A stretch of 64,000 bases of DNA from Linum tenue (Eukaryota > Streptophyta > Magnoliopsida > Malpighiales > Linaceae): NCBI GenBank assembly GCA_946122785.1, contig CAMGYJ010000004.1, positions 22,949,684-23,013,683 of the forward strand. The letters are read 5' to 3'. Below, piece after piece: positions 20,430 to 32,490 of the stretch. The notes under the pieces were generated by a model that searched no databases, was not told the origin of the DNA, and was given only the letters and a program-made list of their open reading frames with translations. The position numbers and the translations under genes are program-made. Position 1 is the stretch's first letter. The number at the start of each line of letters is the position of its first letter.

Positions 20430-23400
20430 CACTACAGAAAAACCGACATTTGATCACGGTAACTTATTCACGGGAATTTTTCCCGTATTAAAAACCATAC
20501 CACTAAGTACGGGAAAAATATCAGTAACTAATTACATCTATCTAGTCATGGGATTTATTTTTCCCAACTTCTAACTCTGGTTACCGTGACTATTCGTATA
20601 CCAAAATTTTGGCGGAAAATTTTCCCCCTCTTTTCTGAACCCAATCTGAACCCCTTCAATTATTTCCCTCCAATTGTGAAAACTTTCCCCCCAATCCTCA
20701 AAAGGCCTTCTTTCCCACTTTTCCACCTCTGCTCCCTACTTCCCCCCCTCATCTCAAATCTCAATATCTGCTTTTCCCACCAAGAAGATGGGATACGCCC
20801 GCCACTCACCATCCTTGCCCAGCAACTCTCGTAACCCCCACCTCTCATTCCTCCTCACCGTCGCAGCTAGCAACCTCCAGACTCGATGCAAATTCTGCAT
20901 CCGTGTAGCTCCTCAACCACCGCCTTAACTCAAGTCCTTGTATTCTTCCCAGAGTTCTCTCTTCCTACCTCCTAATGCTTGTCACTGTTGCAAATTCCAG
21001 ATCTAGCACCGCTGGCCCCAGCTGCCATGCCACACCACTCTACCTCTCTTCTTGCCCAACCCGACGACATCTCCTAATCGACAGGGGTCGATGTAGACTG
21101 TGGGATGGTTCTGAGATGTATTTAACAGTGATCTCCACGTTTGATTTGGGATTAGGGTTGTCAACTTAGGGGTTTACACGGTTGTGAATCTGGGTTTTGG
21201 AATTAATCCATAGTTTTAGCGTTTTTTGGTGATTTTTTTTCTATTGTTGATCCACTTTTTCAATTTCATTGGTTTACTTGCTTTTAGCATGCATCTAGAT
21301 TATGAACTTTGAGGGACGTTTCTGGGTGTTCTTGTTTAGTTTTCAGTTTGCATTCTATCGCTATGTAAGTGTTTTTGGTGCTACGATGGTTGGATATAGT
21401 TTATTGTTGATTTGTTTCCCTTCAGTGTTTTTGGGTTGTGCTCTTTGTCTATTGATTATTTCCCGGCATTCTTCAGTGGTAAAGAATCTGTGGTTTCATG
21501 GTCACTTTTTCCATTCCTCTATTTGTAGTGTCCTATCCAGCAACCCGTTGTTTGCTTCTTTCTGATTGCATTGCATCTCTTTCGATCTGGTTCGATATCC
21601 TCTATCACAGATTCAGTCCAGTCGATGAAGATGGACTTACTTACTCGTTCACATGCAGGAGAAAGATTCACTAGCAATTCCAAAGAAGCAATTGCGAGAA
21701 GAGGTTGCTTCTTAAGTCTTTCAAATTCATCTCAGAATGTGTCCATATGTTAGTGTTCTGGAACTGTTCCTTTTATTTCCATATAATTAGTTAGTTACAT
21801 GGGTTCATTTCTATCTGTACTTTTGTATGGTACTTGTAATAGCTGATCCTGGTATTTGATTTTTGGCAGACTAGGCGAAGTAGCTTGTAAGGGCCACTGA
21901 CATGTCACTGAACAAAGATGAAAAAGAGTTTGAAAGTGAATGAGCAGAGTAGGTATATAGTTGTACACACAAAGATTGATACATGTTTTTGTAACTCTAA
22001 ATCTTTAGTGTTATGTATAATTGCCCACAAGGTGGGAGGCCTAGTTCAAGTATGGTATAACAGTAAATGAACATATAGATAGATCTCACTAGCTAGCTCA
22101 AATGGATCTCATTAGTCGGTCATCATATCTTTATCATCATCAACCATTTATGTCCTTAAATTTTTAGGGGAGGGATGTTACATTGATAGTGGACAGGAAC
22201 TCAAGGAGATCAAAAGGAGTTGGATATATAAATATTATACTCGTAAGTCTTATTATGCTCTTATAAGCTATCAACATGTTGCTTTCAAGAATCCATTTGA
22301 ACTATATTCTTAAATGCATTTGCAATGTGATAATGATGATGTATGATGGGAATACCTTGCACTCATGTTTAATCAATTTATAATGCATCGTCAAGGTAGA
22401 TGACATACGCTTAAGATTGTTTTCTTCATCTTTTTATGCTTCCATGATGAGTGTATTTATGTGAAGACGATGAATTTCTCTTATGGATTCTTGGTCCTTG
22501 TAGAATCAATTCCATACGAGCTTTCTCTACTTTTTTGATTTGTGATTTTTAATCATATCTCTTATGATTATAATGGTATCTAAACTTTTTTTTTGTAAGG
22601 ATCGTTTGCAACAGGAGCTCCTTCACTCTATTCCTGCAGTTTCCTCAACACTAGTGTGACTGGGAAAATGCCTATATCTTTCCATCACTTATAATCTTTC
22701 TTTGTTTATGTCAGGTTGCAACTTTTTACTAGATGCTTTGAAAATCAGATTTTCTTGAAAGGCCTCTCTCTCACTTGCTGCTTAACTACTTTGGTGATTG
22801 CTTCTTATTAGATAGACTACTACTATCTTTTGCAGTGAGCCTTCACTTCTCAGTGCAACAATGGTCTTCGACAGGACAGGGGACTTGAATTCTCCAGGAA
22901 GTCGCTGCTGCACTGATCAAATAGCAAGGTTTTATCGATGTATCTTCGATTTTAGATGTGCGTGCTGCAATTTTATCACATATTATTCAGGATTTTTTTC
23001 AGTCCTGTATTAGTTTCTTGTATTTTTTTTTTGAACTTCTCTTGCATATTGAACATAGGAGTTGAGTCGGGGGATGGACACTTTCATACCTTTGTTTGAT
23101 TACCAACCAAATAGCTTGTTGGTTCAAAAGCAATAAAGAGTATTGCATCTGGTATGGTAGGTTCCTTGTGATTAGCTGGAAGAACAGGGTAATGAAGTTA
23201 GAGTTGCCAGCTGACATTGTTTCTAGAACCTAGGTAATAGTTGATGATACTTATGCGCTACATGCAAGTTGCGGTCTCTCCTAGATTCCGGATGGCTGTG
23301 GCATGTATTACTCTAGTCTTCCAAGACTTTTAAGATATTTGGATCGGTTAGTCATTTCTTGCTGCTGCTTTGTTTATGGTGAAATTGGTGGCTTGGTTTT

Positions 23401-24251
23401 AGGCAGGGATGCAAGCATGAGGATTTAATTATGGAGTGAGGAGCTAGGGTTCAATTTCAAATTGTCTATGTTTCAAATACATAGGATCTTATTTTAAGTT
23501 TCTTACTTTGATTTGTCAGGATGAGAAAGACTTGAAGATTTGGGAGTTGGAGAAATGTTGCAGCTACTCAAGAATGTCTTATAGAAGCATAGACCAAAAA
23601 TTAGGATAACTTTAGTTGATTTGATCAGACTGATTGGATATGCAATTGATTTCATTATGTTAGAATTTCATGCTATTGTAATTAGTCTTTTCAATTATAT
23701 TTTAATTAAGATGATCAATAAATGATATTTGATTGTATTACTAATTATGTTAGGGTTTCATACTATAAGAGTTGGTCATTTCAATTGTATGTTAATATAT
23801 GAAATTTTATGTATGATGGAAAAATATTGTGGTTAGTGATTGATAATTAGGCATAATAAAATACTGTGACCAATTGTTAGTATCTAGACACGGGAAAGCC
23901 AATCAAATACCATGACTAATGATTCACATCTAGTCACGGTAAAAGATATTATCATGGTAAATATCGTGTTAAAAAGTGTATATCCCGTCTTTAAATGAGT
24001 TTTTTCTTGGTTTTGTGTGGCTACATTTGGTATAATCACGGTGCTCCCCGTGATTAATAGATACAAATTATCACTGTATATTATACCGTGACTAGTTATA
24101 ACTAGTCATGGTACGAGTTTCCCGTGACCTTTACAATTAGACACGGAGGTAAATATTACGGTAATTTTCCCGTGACTGAAACTTTTAAACACGGGAAACA
24201 CACTTTCAAACACGGGATTTACCATGATTAAATGATCTTTTTCCTGTAGTG
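20430..24251 (+). mobile_element. Non-autonomous CACTA (En/Spm) transposon, TSD GAA
   Basis: It starts CACTACAGAAAAA and ends TTTTTCCTGTAGTG. The 3 bp GAA on both sides (20427-20429 and 24252-24254) is the duplication size expected for CACTA. Both subterminal regions carry CACGGTAA/CACGGGAA-type short repeats in both orientations (20455-20600 and 23870-24230), probable transposase binding sites. The 3.8 kb interior encodes no transposase. It includes a CT-rich, genic-looking stretch (about 20640-21700) and AT-rich text, possibly captured host sequence. Strand is arbitrary. Confidence 0.88.
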
Positions 24252-24254
24252 GAA

Positions 24255-25120
24255 ATAATAGGTGGGCTAGTAGAAGTTGTGATAACAGTCCGGTTCATTA
24301 GTTGGATGACTATTGATGGATCAAGTGGTTTTTCACGGTTCAACATAAAATCAGATGAACCATCATGGTTCAATTGGTCCACTAGTTCACTAATTTTATT
24401 ACAAATTTTTTAGGAAAATATATACTGTAACATAAACTAAAATCATTAAACCAAAATTAATAATTATATTTCTACTTCTTCTTCACATTTTCCAACCTCG
24501 TTGTCAATTTATAATTATATTTTTTTTGCCTTGTCGACTTTAGGCGGTCCACCATCGACTGACACCGTAACTTTTAACTTAATTAAAAAATTATGATTTT
24601 TCTTAGAGACCGTTTGAATGAGTTTTTAGATATTTTGGTGATATACGAATAAAAAATTGTTTATGGTCAATGATAAATTCATTGTTAAATTAGTGTATTA
24701 TATAAGTCTTGTATGTTATATATCATGAACGGTTCTATCAATGATTAATCAACGATTTTGTAACAATTAACCAGTGAATTATAAACTACTAATTTTTCCG
24801 GTTCAATGGTCCGATTTTGAAAACATAGCTATATACATATATTGTTTATTACCAATAATACATACAATGCTATATATTATAGAAATATTATATCTCGTTT
24901 TCATAGTCGTCGCGTGTATTGTACACAACTAAGTAGGCTTACCAAATAATAAGACTCGGTATTTCCCCAGAAATTATGTAATCTGCTTTCGTGTTTGAAA
25001 GGGTCCTAAGTTGGATTATCAAATTTTGATGGATGAATAAGCTCACCAAGAAGAAGACTTTAGTATTTAAAAAAAAAAGCAACCTGTGAACCAAGTTGTT
25101 TGTTTTAATTACGGCAGGTC
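24255..25120. other. AT-rich sequence, nothing recognised
   Basis: No ORF, RNA gene or clear repeat boundary was found. The GGTTCA/AACCGG words near 24290-24380 and 24790 suggest eroded MITE-like DNA. Confidence 0.3.
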
Positions 25121-27323
25121 CATGTCATGTGCTTTGTTCTTTCCTCAAATACCCTTCTTGTAATGGATAATTGTTTCCTTGCGAAACCAAATATCCACCA
25201 CCGGTGCCAAATTTGGTTTCAGGTGATGTTGATTCGATGTTTCGCGGTGGAAACTCTTGCGATGTCGTTTGATCGGATGCACCGTTGCTTGCTGAAAACG
25301 AGAGGACCGTAAAATATCCACCACCGTGCGATGTTGATTTGATCGATGCACCTCTGAATGGTGAAATCAACGTGACCGTCAAATACCACCGTCAGACGAT
25401 GTTGATCTGATCGATGCACCTTTGACTTCTAACCAACGCGTCCGTTACTACGGTTCGCACCTCTCCAAACTACGTTCGAACGAGGGTGTTTGGGTTTTGG
25501 GGAATCTACGTTACGACTACTCCTATGGAGAGCTCCGCGACTACAACTACTTCTACCAACTATGGAGATCCTTACTAGAAGGAGAGCTCCACGAAGGAGT
25601 TACAGAGAAAAGGTCAAGTTTTGAAAGAGTTGTTCTGTGTTCATTTGGTTGTCTTCTCTCTCTCCTTGCTCCAGTGATTTTATCTGAAATCACTTGCGTA
25701 GTCTTCAAGCCCCGTAGAACTGCTTCCTCAATCGCTCCATCGTGAACTCCCACGTGTCTTCACTCTTCTCCACAGAGTCGTAGTCTTCAACCGCTTTGAT
25801 CTTCTCTTCACTCCCGAATCTCACGTGCAAGAAAATAACTCTGTTATTTTCATGAGCCCGTGACGTCGTTTACGCCTCCACCAACAAAGTTTCCATAACG
25901 ATGTCGTTGAACCCATTCACGACATTGCTCAGCTTGCAACACCGTCAAGCTCACTACGTCGTTGAGCTGTTGTTTTGGCCTTGCGGCATCGTTGAATTTC
26001 TCGGCGTTGTCGAACTCGCAACACCGCTGAATTTGCGACAGCGACATTGATCTCAATTGCAATGTTGTTTAACTCGCGGCGTTTTTAGCCTTGCACCGCC
26101 GCATTAATTTAATATTTCGCGTAGCGCAGCGTTATTGGGCTTACTTGCGGTGTTGATTTTTCCTCAAATAGCTCCGTTTGCTTTTTCTCTGCGGCATTGT
26201 TTTATATTAAACACTGTCGTTTTCTCTAGTACAACGGTACCGTTGGGCTTACTCGCGGTATCGTTTTTAACTAAATGAAACAGCCTAACATAATAAAAAA
26301 ATACCAATTTAAACCGCCGAGACTTTCCACCCGTGTTGAGCTGGGCAGATTTTGGGCCAATCACTTACCCGATATGGTTTTTATTTAAACGACATCGCTT
26401 ACCAAGGCTTCTCGCGGTATCGTTTTCTAATCCGCGGTGTCGTTTTTAGCTAAACGACACCGCTTGGTTCTACCCGCGACATTGCTTGTCACTAAACGGT
26501 GTTGTTTTTTATCCTTCCCCGACAAGGAATAAAAAGCACTCATTTTCCAACCCCAACACCAACAATCAAAGCCGCTAACGACATTGTTTTCTACTAAAAT
26601 AATGTCGTTTCAAGTACCGCGGCATCGCTGGGCCTACTCGCAGTATCGTTTTTAAATCTGCGGTACCATTTTAATTCTCCGCGATGCCGCTTGTCTCCAT
26701 ACGGTATCGCTTATCCTCTTCTGACAAGGAATAAAAGTAATAATTAATTAAAAAACTCCTTTTCCAACATCACTACTAAACGCGCGGCCACATCTTATTT
26801 TCTGGTAAACAGTGTCATTTCCAGTGTCGCGGTACCGTTGAGCTTCCTTGCGGTACCGTTTTTTTGTTTCGCGGTATCATTTTAACACTCCGCGATGCCG
26901 CTTGTCTCCAAACGACGCTGTTTTTTACCCGCGGTATCGAATTAAATGCCGAGACTAATTAATGCGACATTTAATTCTGGCCAAAAATATTTTAGTGTAA
27001 GCAAATGCCCCCACAACTTTAATCACCTAAAATAAACGATCACAATTACCATCTTGATGAAAACAAATATTGGCCATATTTGGCTAAACGAGCCAACTAG
27101 CTTGCAATGCATTATGCTGCTATGCCTCTTAATTTTCATGCAATATTAAAACAAGTGGGGCTTACCTTTATTGAAATGGAAAAGCGATGAGAAAAATTTC
27201 ATACGTCCTCCTTGCCAACTTGCTCCCCGCAAATTCGCAATGTTGCTAGCTTTTTTCCTTTTCCTTGTCGACTACATAAATCTGGCAATACTATTTCGAT
27301 ACTCGGCAATGCCAAGGCACCAT
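25121..27323. repeat. Repeat-rich DNA ('X'): GATGTTGAT and GCGGTATCGTTTT-like arrays
   Basis: At 25210-25420 a unit with CGATGTTGATNTGATCGATGCACC occurs three times at about 65-115 bp spacing. From about 25860 to 26960, variants of CGCGGTATCGTTTT and GCGATGCCGCTTGTC recur on both strands every 20-50 bases (for example near 26264, 26411, 26436, 26638 and 26867). No coding motif was seen, and the ORF at 25422-25745 is not recognisable. The same kind of text lies at about 50520-50782, and both stretches abut a broken gag. Subterminal repeats of an unidentified DNA transposon would explain this. That is inference. Confidence 0.4.
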
Positions 27324-28467
27324 CTCTTTGAAGAGATGGCTGAGCAGGGTTATGATTGGGGGTCTGCACGAAGATCGCGGCGGGCACCGGGCCGTGGTGT
27401 GCATGCCATGGATACCTCGTCTTCTGATCTGGTGAGTGTGGTCACGAAACTTGATAGAAATGAGATGGTTCCCGGTATAGAGTAGTATTAGGCGTTGTAT
27501 TGCCAGTGGTGCAAGAGTTGCAACCACACAGTAGTAGATTGTGAGGCAATGAGGGAATCTACTACACCCCAAGAGCAGCTGGAATTCATCAGCAATGCTA
27601 GGCACTTTTCGACCCCTACCACAACACTTATAATGAGGGATCGTGCTAGCATCCTAACTTCTATTGGAGTGGTAACAGTAATCCTAGGCCACCAGTCTCC
27701 CAGGGACCACCAAGCTTGCAAAGACCGTTGTACCATCCCCGCCAAGGCTAGTTCCAGCTGCCGCATCTACCTCTTTATCCGCCAAGATACAGACATTCTC
27801 TTCCTCAGCAGCAGTTGCAAAAGTTTTAGCAGCCGGGTGTGAGTCCAGCAGCCCCTATTATCGCATGATCGGATGGCTGAGTTGCGAGATAGAGTGAGTT
27901 TTCTTGCCAGTTCCAGCTCACAAAAATTCAACAACATCAAGTAGTTCATGGAAAGGCTTTAGGCAAGTTTTTGGATTTGGAAGCTTGTCAGAGAAACACC
28001 CAGGCTGTTCTGCAGGATATATAGACCCAACTTGGTAGTGTGGCTAAAGCTGGGGCACAAAGGGCCTCGGGTACCCTACCGGGTCATACCTTCCCCAATC
28101 CTGCAGACCCGGTTGCTCACTTGAGCGCCATTACCAACAAGAGCATCAAGGTAACTGCAAAGATCCCCATCCAAGCCAAACATGGGAAATAAAGACCTAC
28201 TTGAGCGATTCCAGCCAGTGAGGAAGAAACGGAGAACGAGGTTGAGGTGTTTGCTCCCAAGCCACAACCTGTTGTGAAGGAGTATGTTCCTCAAATTTCC
28301 TTTCCTACTCGGTAGCACAAAGACCGAATGGAGACTGAGTTTGCCAAGTTCATGGCAATGCTGAAATAGATGAATATCAGTATGCCATTCGTTGAGGCAT
28401 TTTAGAAGATGCCCAAATATGCCAAGTTCATGAAGGATCTCCTCAACAACAAGAGGAAGCTTGGGGA
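27324..28467 (+). pseudogene. Athila-type gag, C-terminal part, broken
   Basis: The reading starts abruptly at LFEEMAEQGYDWGSARRSRR, matching the middle of Gag in B (LFEETVKNGYDWGTARRSRR). It continues with GRGVHAMDTSSSDLVSVV and a perfect CX2CX4HX4C zinc knuckle (CQWCKSCNHTVVDC, near 27500-27545), then the MRESTTPQEQ block. The later part, in shifting frames with stops, includes KFMKDLLNNKRKLGE. It ends where the D LTR begins at 28468. Gag would form the particle and bind RNA through the knuckle. Upstream sequence is X-type repeat, so the N-terminal half is missing here; such a half ends at the matching place in element E (50783). Confidence 0.75.
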
Positions 28468-29875
28468 GTGAATCGTCCCGCATACCACAATTAAATCCCG
28501 CCTAAGGTACAATTATAAACCTTAGTCGGGTGCAGTACAAGGAAAGTATGTTTAAATATCGACTCAGGCCGGTTCGTGTACCCCTACTTCAGTCATTTGA
28601 ATCATTTTCTAGCGACTCGGTTTTGGTTGAAAAGTTTTCTAATTAAAGTAAAGCAAGGTAAAAGTAAATGGTTTGAAAGCTCTTTTGTGAGAAACGAAAC
28701 AATTGCTATGTTATGTGAATCGAAACGATTGTTATGGTCAAGGTGACCGCGAACCGCTAGGGACGTAAATATGGTCGTAGACCACTCTCTCGATTGCTAA
28801 ATCGAGTGATACATTGTAGGCTGTCACTCAGCCCTCTCGGTTTAGGCAATCGATGGTTCATTTACTCTCTCACTCAACCCAAAGGTTGGTCGGCTTAATC
28901 GTGCTTAACCAAATTGCTTAATCCAACATCGAGGTTTGTCCTAAATTAATCTAGATAGGTGACTTAAAAAGCCCTAGGAAGACCAACTCAATTGAGCCTC
29001 CCGTGAAGGGGTTTTTCCTTCTCTAGTCTAGGTTAAACTGGCCAATTAGATTGCTAAGCACAAACATGCACAATCAACATGAATAATACCTCAATTATTG
29101 AATTAAACAACACCCATAAACAATCATTCAATTCATATAACAAAAACTACATGGTAGATAGTTAGGGTTTCACAACACCCAAGTGAAAAAGAAATCTAAT
29201 CCATGCTAGAAATGGGAGAAACACAAGGGGAAGAGGTAGAAACCATCATGGAGAGGCTTCCAATCTTCTTTGAACTTGTGCTGAACTTCTCTTGGTGAGA
29301 ATCTTCCCAAATCCCTTCTTGGAGCAAAACCCTAGCCTCCTTCTCCTTTGGTTCATCTTTCTCTCTCTAAAATCTGAAGAAGAAGACTTTCTCACTCTTT
29401 GGGCTCTCCCTTCTCTCTTCATTTCAGCTCTTCTTTTAAACATGGATTGTGGTTAGTTCACGGCCTCAGTTCACGGCCGTGATCTCTGAAACGCGTCTGT
29501 GAACTCAAGATGGGTGTCGAAATGCACCGATTTGCTTGCACGTGTTCACGGTCTTAGTGACCGTGAACTCAATTAGCATAAGTAACTTGAGATTTGGCAC
29601 TGGACACCTTGATCTTCATGGGAAACATCTCTTCTTCACTGTCTTAGCAGACCGTGAATATCCGAGGAAAGCCGTGAACTGATGGGTTTTCACCTCTTCT
29701 ACCGGTTTTCGCTCCTTTTCGTCCAACTTTCGACTCCAGGGCTGGTTTCACCTGTTAGATCCTCAAATCATGCTGAAACATAAGAAACCTCGCGTAGAAC
29801 CACCCTTTTAGGAGGACAATTGCACAAGCTCCTAAGGAAAATGGGGGTAAAATATGTACAATTAGGCCCGAATCA
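28468..29875 (-). repeat. 3' LTR of element D, complete (1408 bp)
   Basis: On the minus strand it starts TGATTCGGGCCTAATTG (29875) and ends GGACGATTCA (28468). It carries the perfect palindrome GTTCACGGTC, 5 nt, GACCGTGAAC at 29544-29568, the same motif as in element A, upstream of a TATA-like TTTAAAAG (minus, near 29435). Confidence 0.85.
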
Positions 29876-29890
29876 CTCCCCCACACTTAG
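29876..29890 (-). other. Polypurine tract of element D
   Basis: The minus strand reads CTAAGTGTGGGGGAG directly before the LTR start. It nearly matches TTAAGTGTGGGGG before the 3' LTR of B. It would prime plus-strand DNA synthesis. Confidence 0.75.
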
Positions 29891-30862
29891 ACGTTTGCTT
29901 GTCATCAAGCAAACCATTTCACGCAAGGTAATATTTCAACCTACACAAATACTTTGGTTACAACCCAAAGGGCACAACGTGGGAATTCTCAATGGCTATT
30001 GGCAATTAATACATGGACCGTTTTAAGCAATACTGACATTCGAGGCCACCAAAAGTGGGCAAACAAAAAGTTCTCACCTTGTTCATGGATCAATGCAAGT
30101 CTCAACAAGACCACTTATCAACCACAACCAACCATGCATAGAATTCAAGTCCGAGGAACAAATGGAAAGGCAACAAAGGTCCTCACCGGGGTATGAAATG
30201 GCATGCAAAACAAGAATGATCACTCACTCTCAAGACCAGTGGGGTCGGGACCTTTTTGGTGCAAAAGATGCGCACAATCATCAACACTCGGCCCTAACAT
30301 CTCAATACCAAGGCGGTAACCTCTAATTGCTAGAGTTCACAGGATGGTTGTCGCCACTAGCTTGTCAGGAGGTCTTAGACACGGGTTCAAATGACTGGCG
30401 GTTGTTTTGGACATAGGGAAAAGGCTTTTTTGTTCGACTAAAACCCTTCTCTTCAACCAAAGGCTACTAGCATTGGCCAAAAACCTTATCTCTCCCTTCC
30501 AAACTATCACCCATCGCGAATTACATTAAAGCGCTCTTCCTCGGTCAAATCTTGCTATCACATTAAGGTTTGGTAGTGAAGGAGTTCTAAAACAATGTGA
30601 GGGTTTCAATGGCTTGAGCATACACTTTGGTTTTCCGTGGCACTCTCTACTTTATTTACCCTGTTTTATTACGTCTTATCGTTTCTCTTTTCTTTTCTTC
30701 CTTTTGTTTTTTTTCTTTTCTTTTTGAGGGGGGCACTAGAGAGTAAAACCTTGCCACCTTTACATTAAACGAGCAATGCTCTCTTTTCAAGAACTCACAC
30801 CAACACTACACTTCATTTTTCGTTCCTAGCAAGCACCACACACAATCCTCCTATGTAGTACC
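29891..30862 (-). other. 3' non-coding region of element D, proximal part
   Basis: Collinear, reversed, with 8240-8970 of A. Shared blocks include the CCTCACCGGGGTAT block near 30181, TCACTCTC-AAGACCAGTGGGGTC near 30223, and GGACATAGGGAAAAGGC near 30411. No gene. Confidence 0.6.
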
Positions 30863-31930
30863 TGTAACACTCCGACCTTTGGGTTAGGTTCGACCTTAAT
30901 ACATGATCGGTTGGGTTGACGATTAATAACTAAGAGTTACAACCGCGAATTAATAATAATAAAAATATTATTATTATTATTACTAGAAAAATATAAATAT
31001 ATATACATTTGCTTAGCTGGGCCGAGCAACCCTCAAAACCCCCCACCCCAAATTAATAATCCCAATCCCCCTCCCATAGCAATTCTCCGCCGCCATCGTG
31101 ATCTCCCTAGCGCGACCTAGAAGAAGTAGGAGAAGGGGGAGTGGTGGTCCCCGATCCCGATCCCGATCCCATCCCTTACGTGTTTCTAGGTAAGGATCAT
31201 GAATCCCTTCGCGATTTCTAAACTCGATTCATCGATAGTCTAATCTGAAACTCGTATTTTATTAGAGGGGACGTTTGAGGGTTCGATCATCGATCAACGA
31301 GGAGATCAACTTGATCCCGGGCCATCCAATCGAGTCTTAGGCACGTTCTAGAGGTAACGGAACTCGATCCCTTTGAGTTAGATCGATCGATTTGGTGATT
31401 TTTCGTGAGGGTGCAATTATGAGTTTTTAGCAACAGACGTTACAGGCTTTTAGTGACAGATTTTGGGTGGTCGCTAAAGCTGTTGGGAATTTGCAGGAAC
31501 TTATTTTAGATGTTTTAAATTGTTTCGAGCCTCTGTGGGTGTTTTTTCCTATATTTAACAATTTTATAAATTTAGGGAGGTATAGAAGATGGCTGTAATT
31601 TAATTTGGTGATTTTTGAAGATGTATTTCTATTTTTAGAAATTTTTCGAAGGTTTATTTTAATTAAAAAAAATCATACCGAGGGTATTTTAAGGGTTGGA
31701 TAATTTTATAGGGTATAGGTGCTCATGATTGACATAGGAAAATTATTATCCGAAGTGTTGAGGTTCAAATTAGGTGAAAAATTCGTACAAGAAATTAATA
31801 ATTAGGAAAAATGGTTAGTTTTGAAGGGATTATTTCTAGAAAAATTTTAAAGGGGGTTAAAGGCCCTTTGGAGCGAGGCTCGGGTTTGGATTTTGAGGAG
31901 AGGGTGTTCTAGTGATTCAAAAGGTGTTCT
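30863..31930 (+). mobile_element. LTR fragment, chromovirus-like, inserted in element D
   Basis: It starts TGTAACACTCCGACC, the usual start of several plant gypsy LTRs, and includes a CCGCCGCCATCG-type leader near 31090 and a GATCCC run. No matching TGTTACA end is present. The D sequence that should resume is also missing about 300 bases, so the right side was deleted together with D sequence. No coding domain. Confidence 0.45.
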
Positions 31931-32490
31931 AGTTGCTCAAAGCTCATATGGCTACCTAGTCACCTAACCATCTATTCCAATTCACAAACACAATGCATGG
32001 CAATTGTAATCAACAAGTAATCGAGTCAAGAAATCCATTCATTTATGCACACATGAGAACTAAACTTTTGCACTGTCCTAATGGACCTCTCAGTCATCAT
32101 CATAGGATATACTCGATCACATGCAAAAATTCACGGTCAATGCCAATGAACACGAGATTTTCCCACACACCAGGCACTATGATCATGACAAACATTGCTC
32201 GGAGCGCTCAAATTTTTGAAATTTGGGTATACATAAGTCTCCAATCATCAATCACACTCACACAAGCATAATAGTAAACTACCCCCCCCCCCCCAGTGAA
32301 GCTCGACATTGCCCTCAATGGCGTAAGAAAGGGGTAGAATGATGTTACCGCTTGGTTTGGTGATTGAAAGTTGGAATAGATTCCGCGGTAGGATGTTTGG
32401 AGCTTCAAGTAGGACAAACTTGCTAACCTTCGGTGGGTTGCCTCCCAATAACCGCTTATTTAACGTCTTAAGCTAGACGGAGACTCTGTG
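31931..32490 (-). other. 3' non-coding region of element D, distal part
   Basis: Reversed match to 7440-7940 of A, including CATATGGCTACCTAGTCACC, a run of about 14 C at 32282-32295 (a decayed internal polypurine copy), a degenerate form of the conserved hairpin, and CATTGCCCTCAATGGCG. Near 32430-32460 is the GGGAGGCAACCCACC block that follows pol. Confidence 0.55.

Noticed and set aside
25422..25745. 107-codon ORF as a gene
   Set aside because: No family recognised; surrounded by short repeats.
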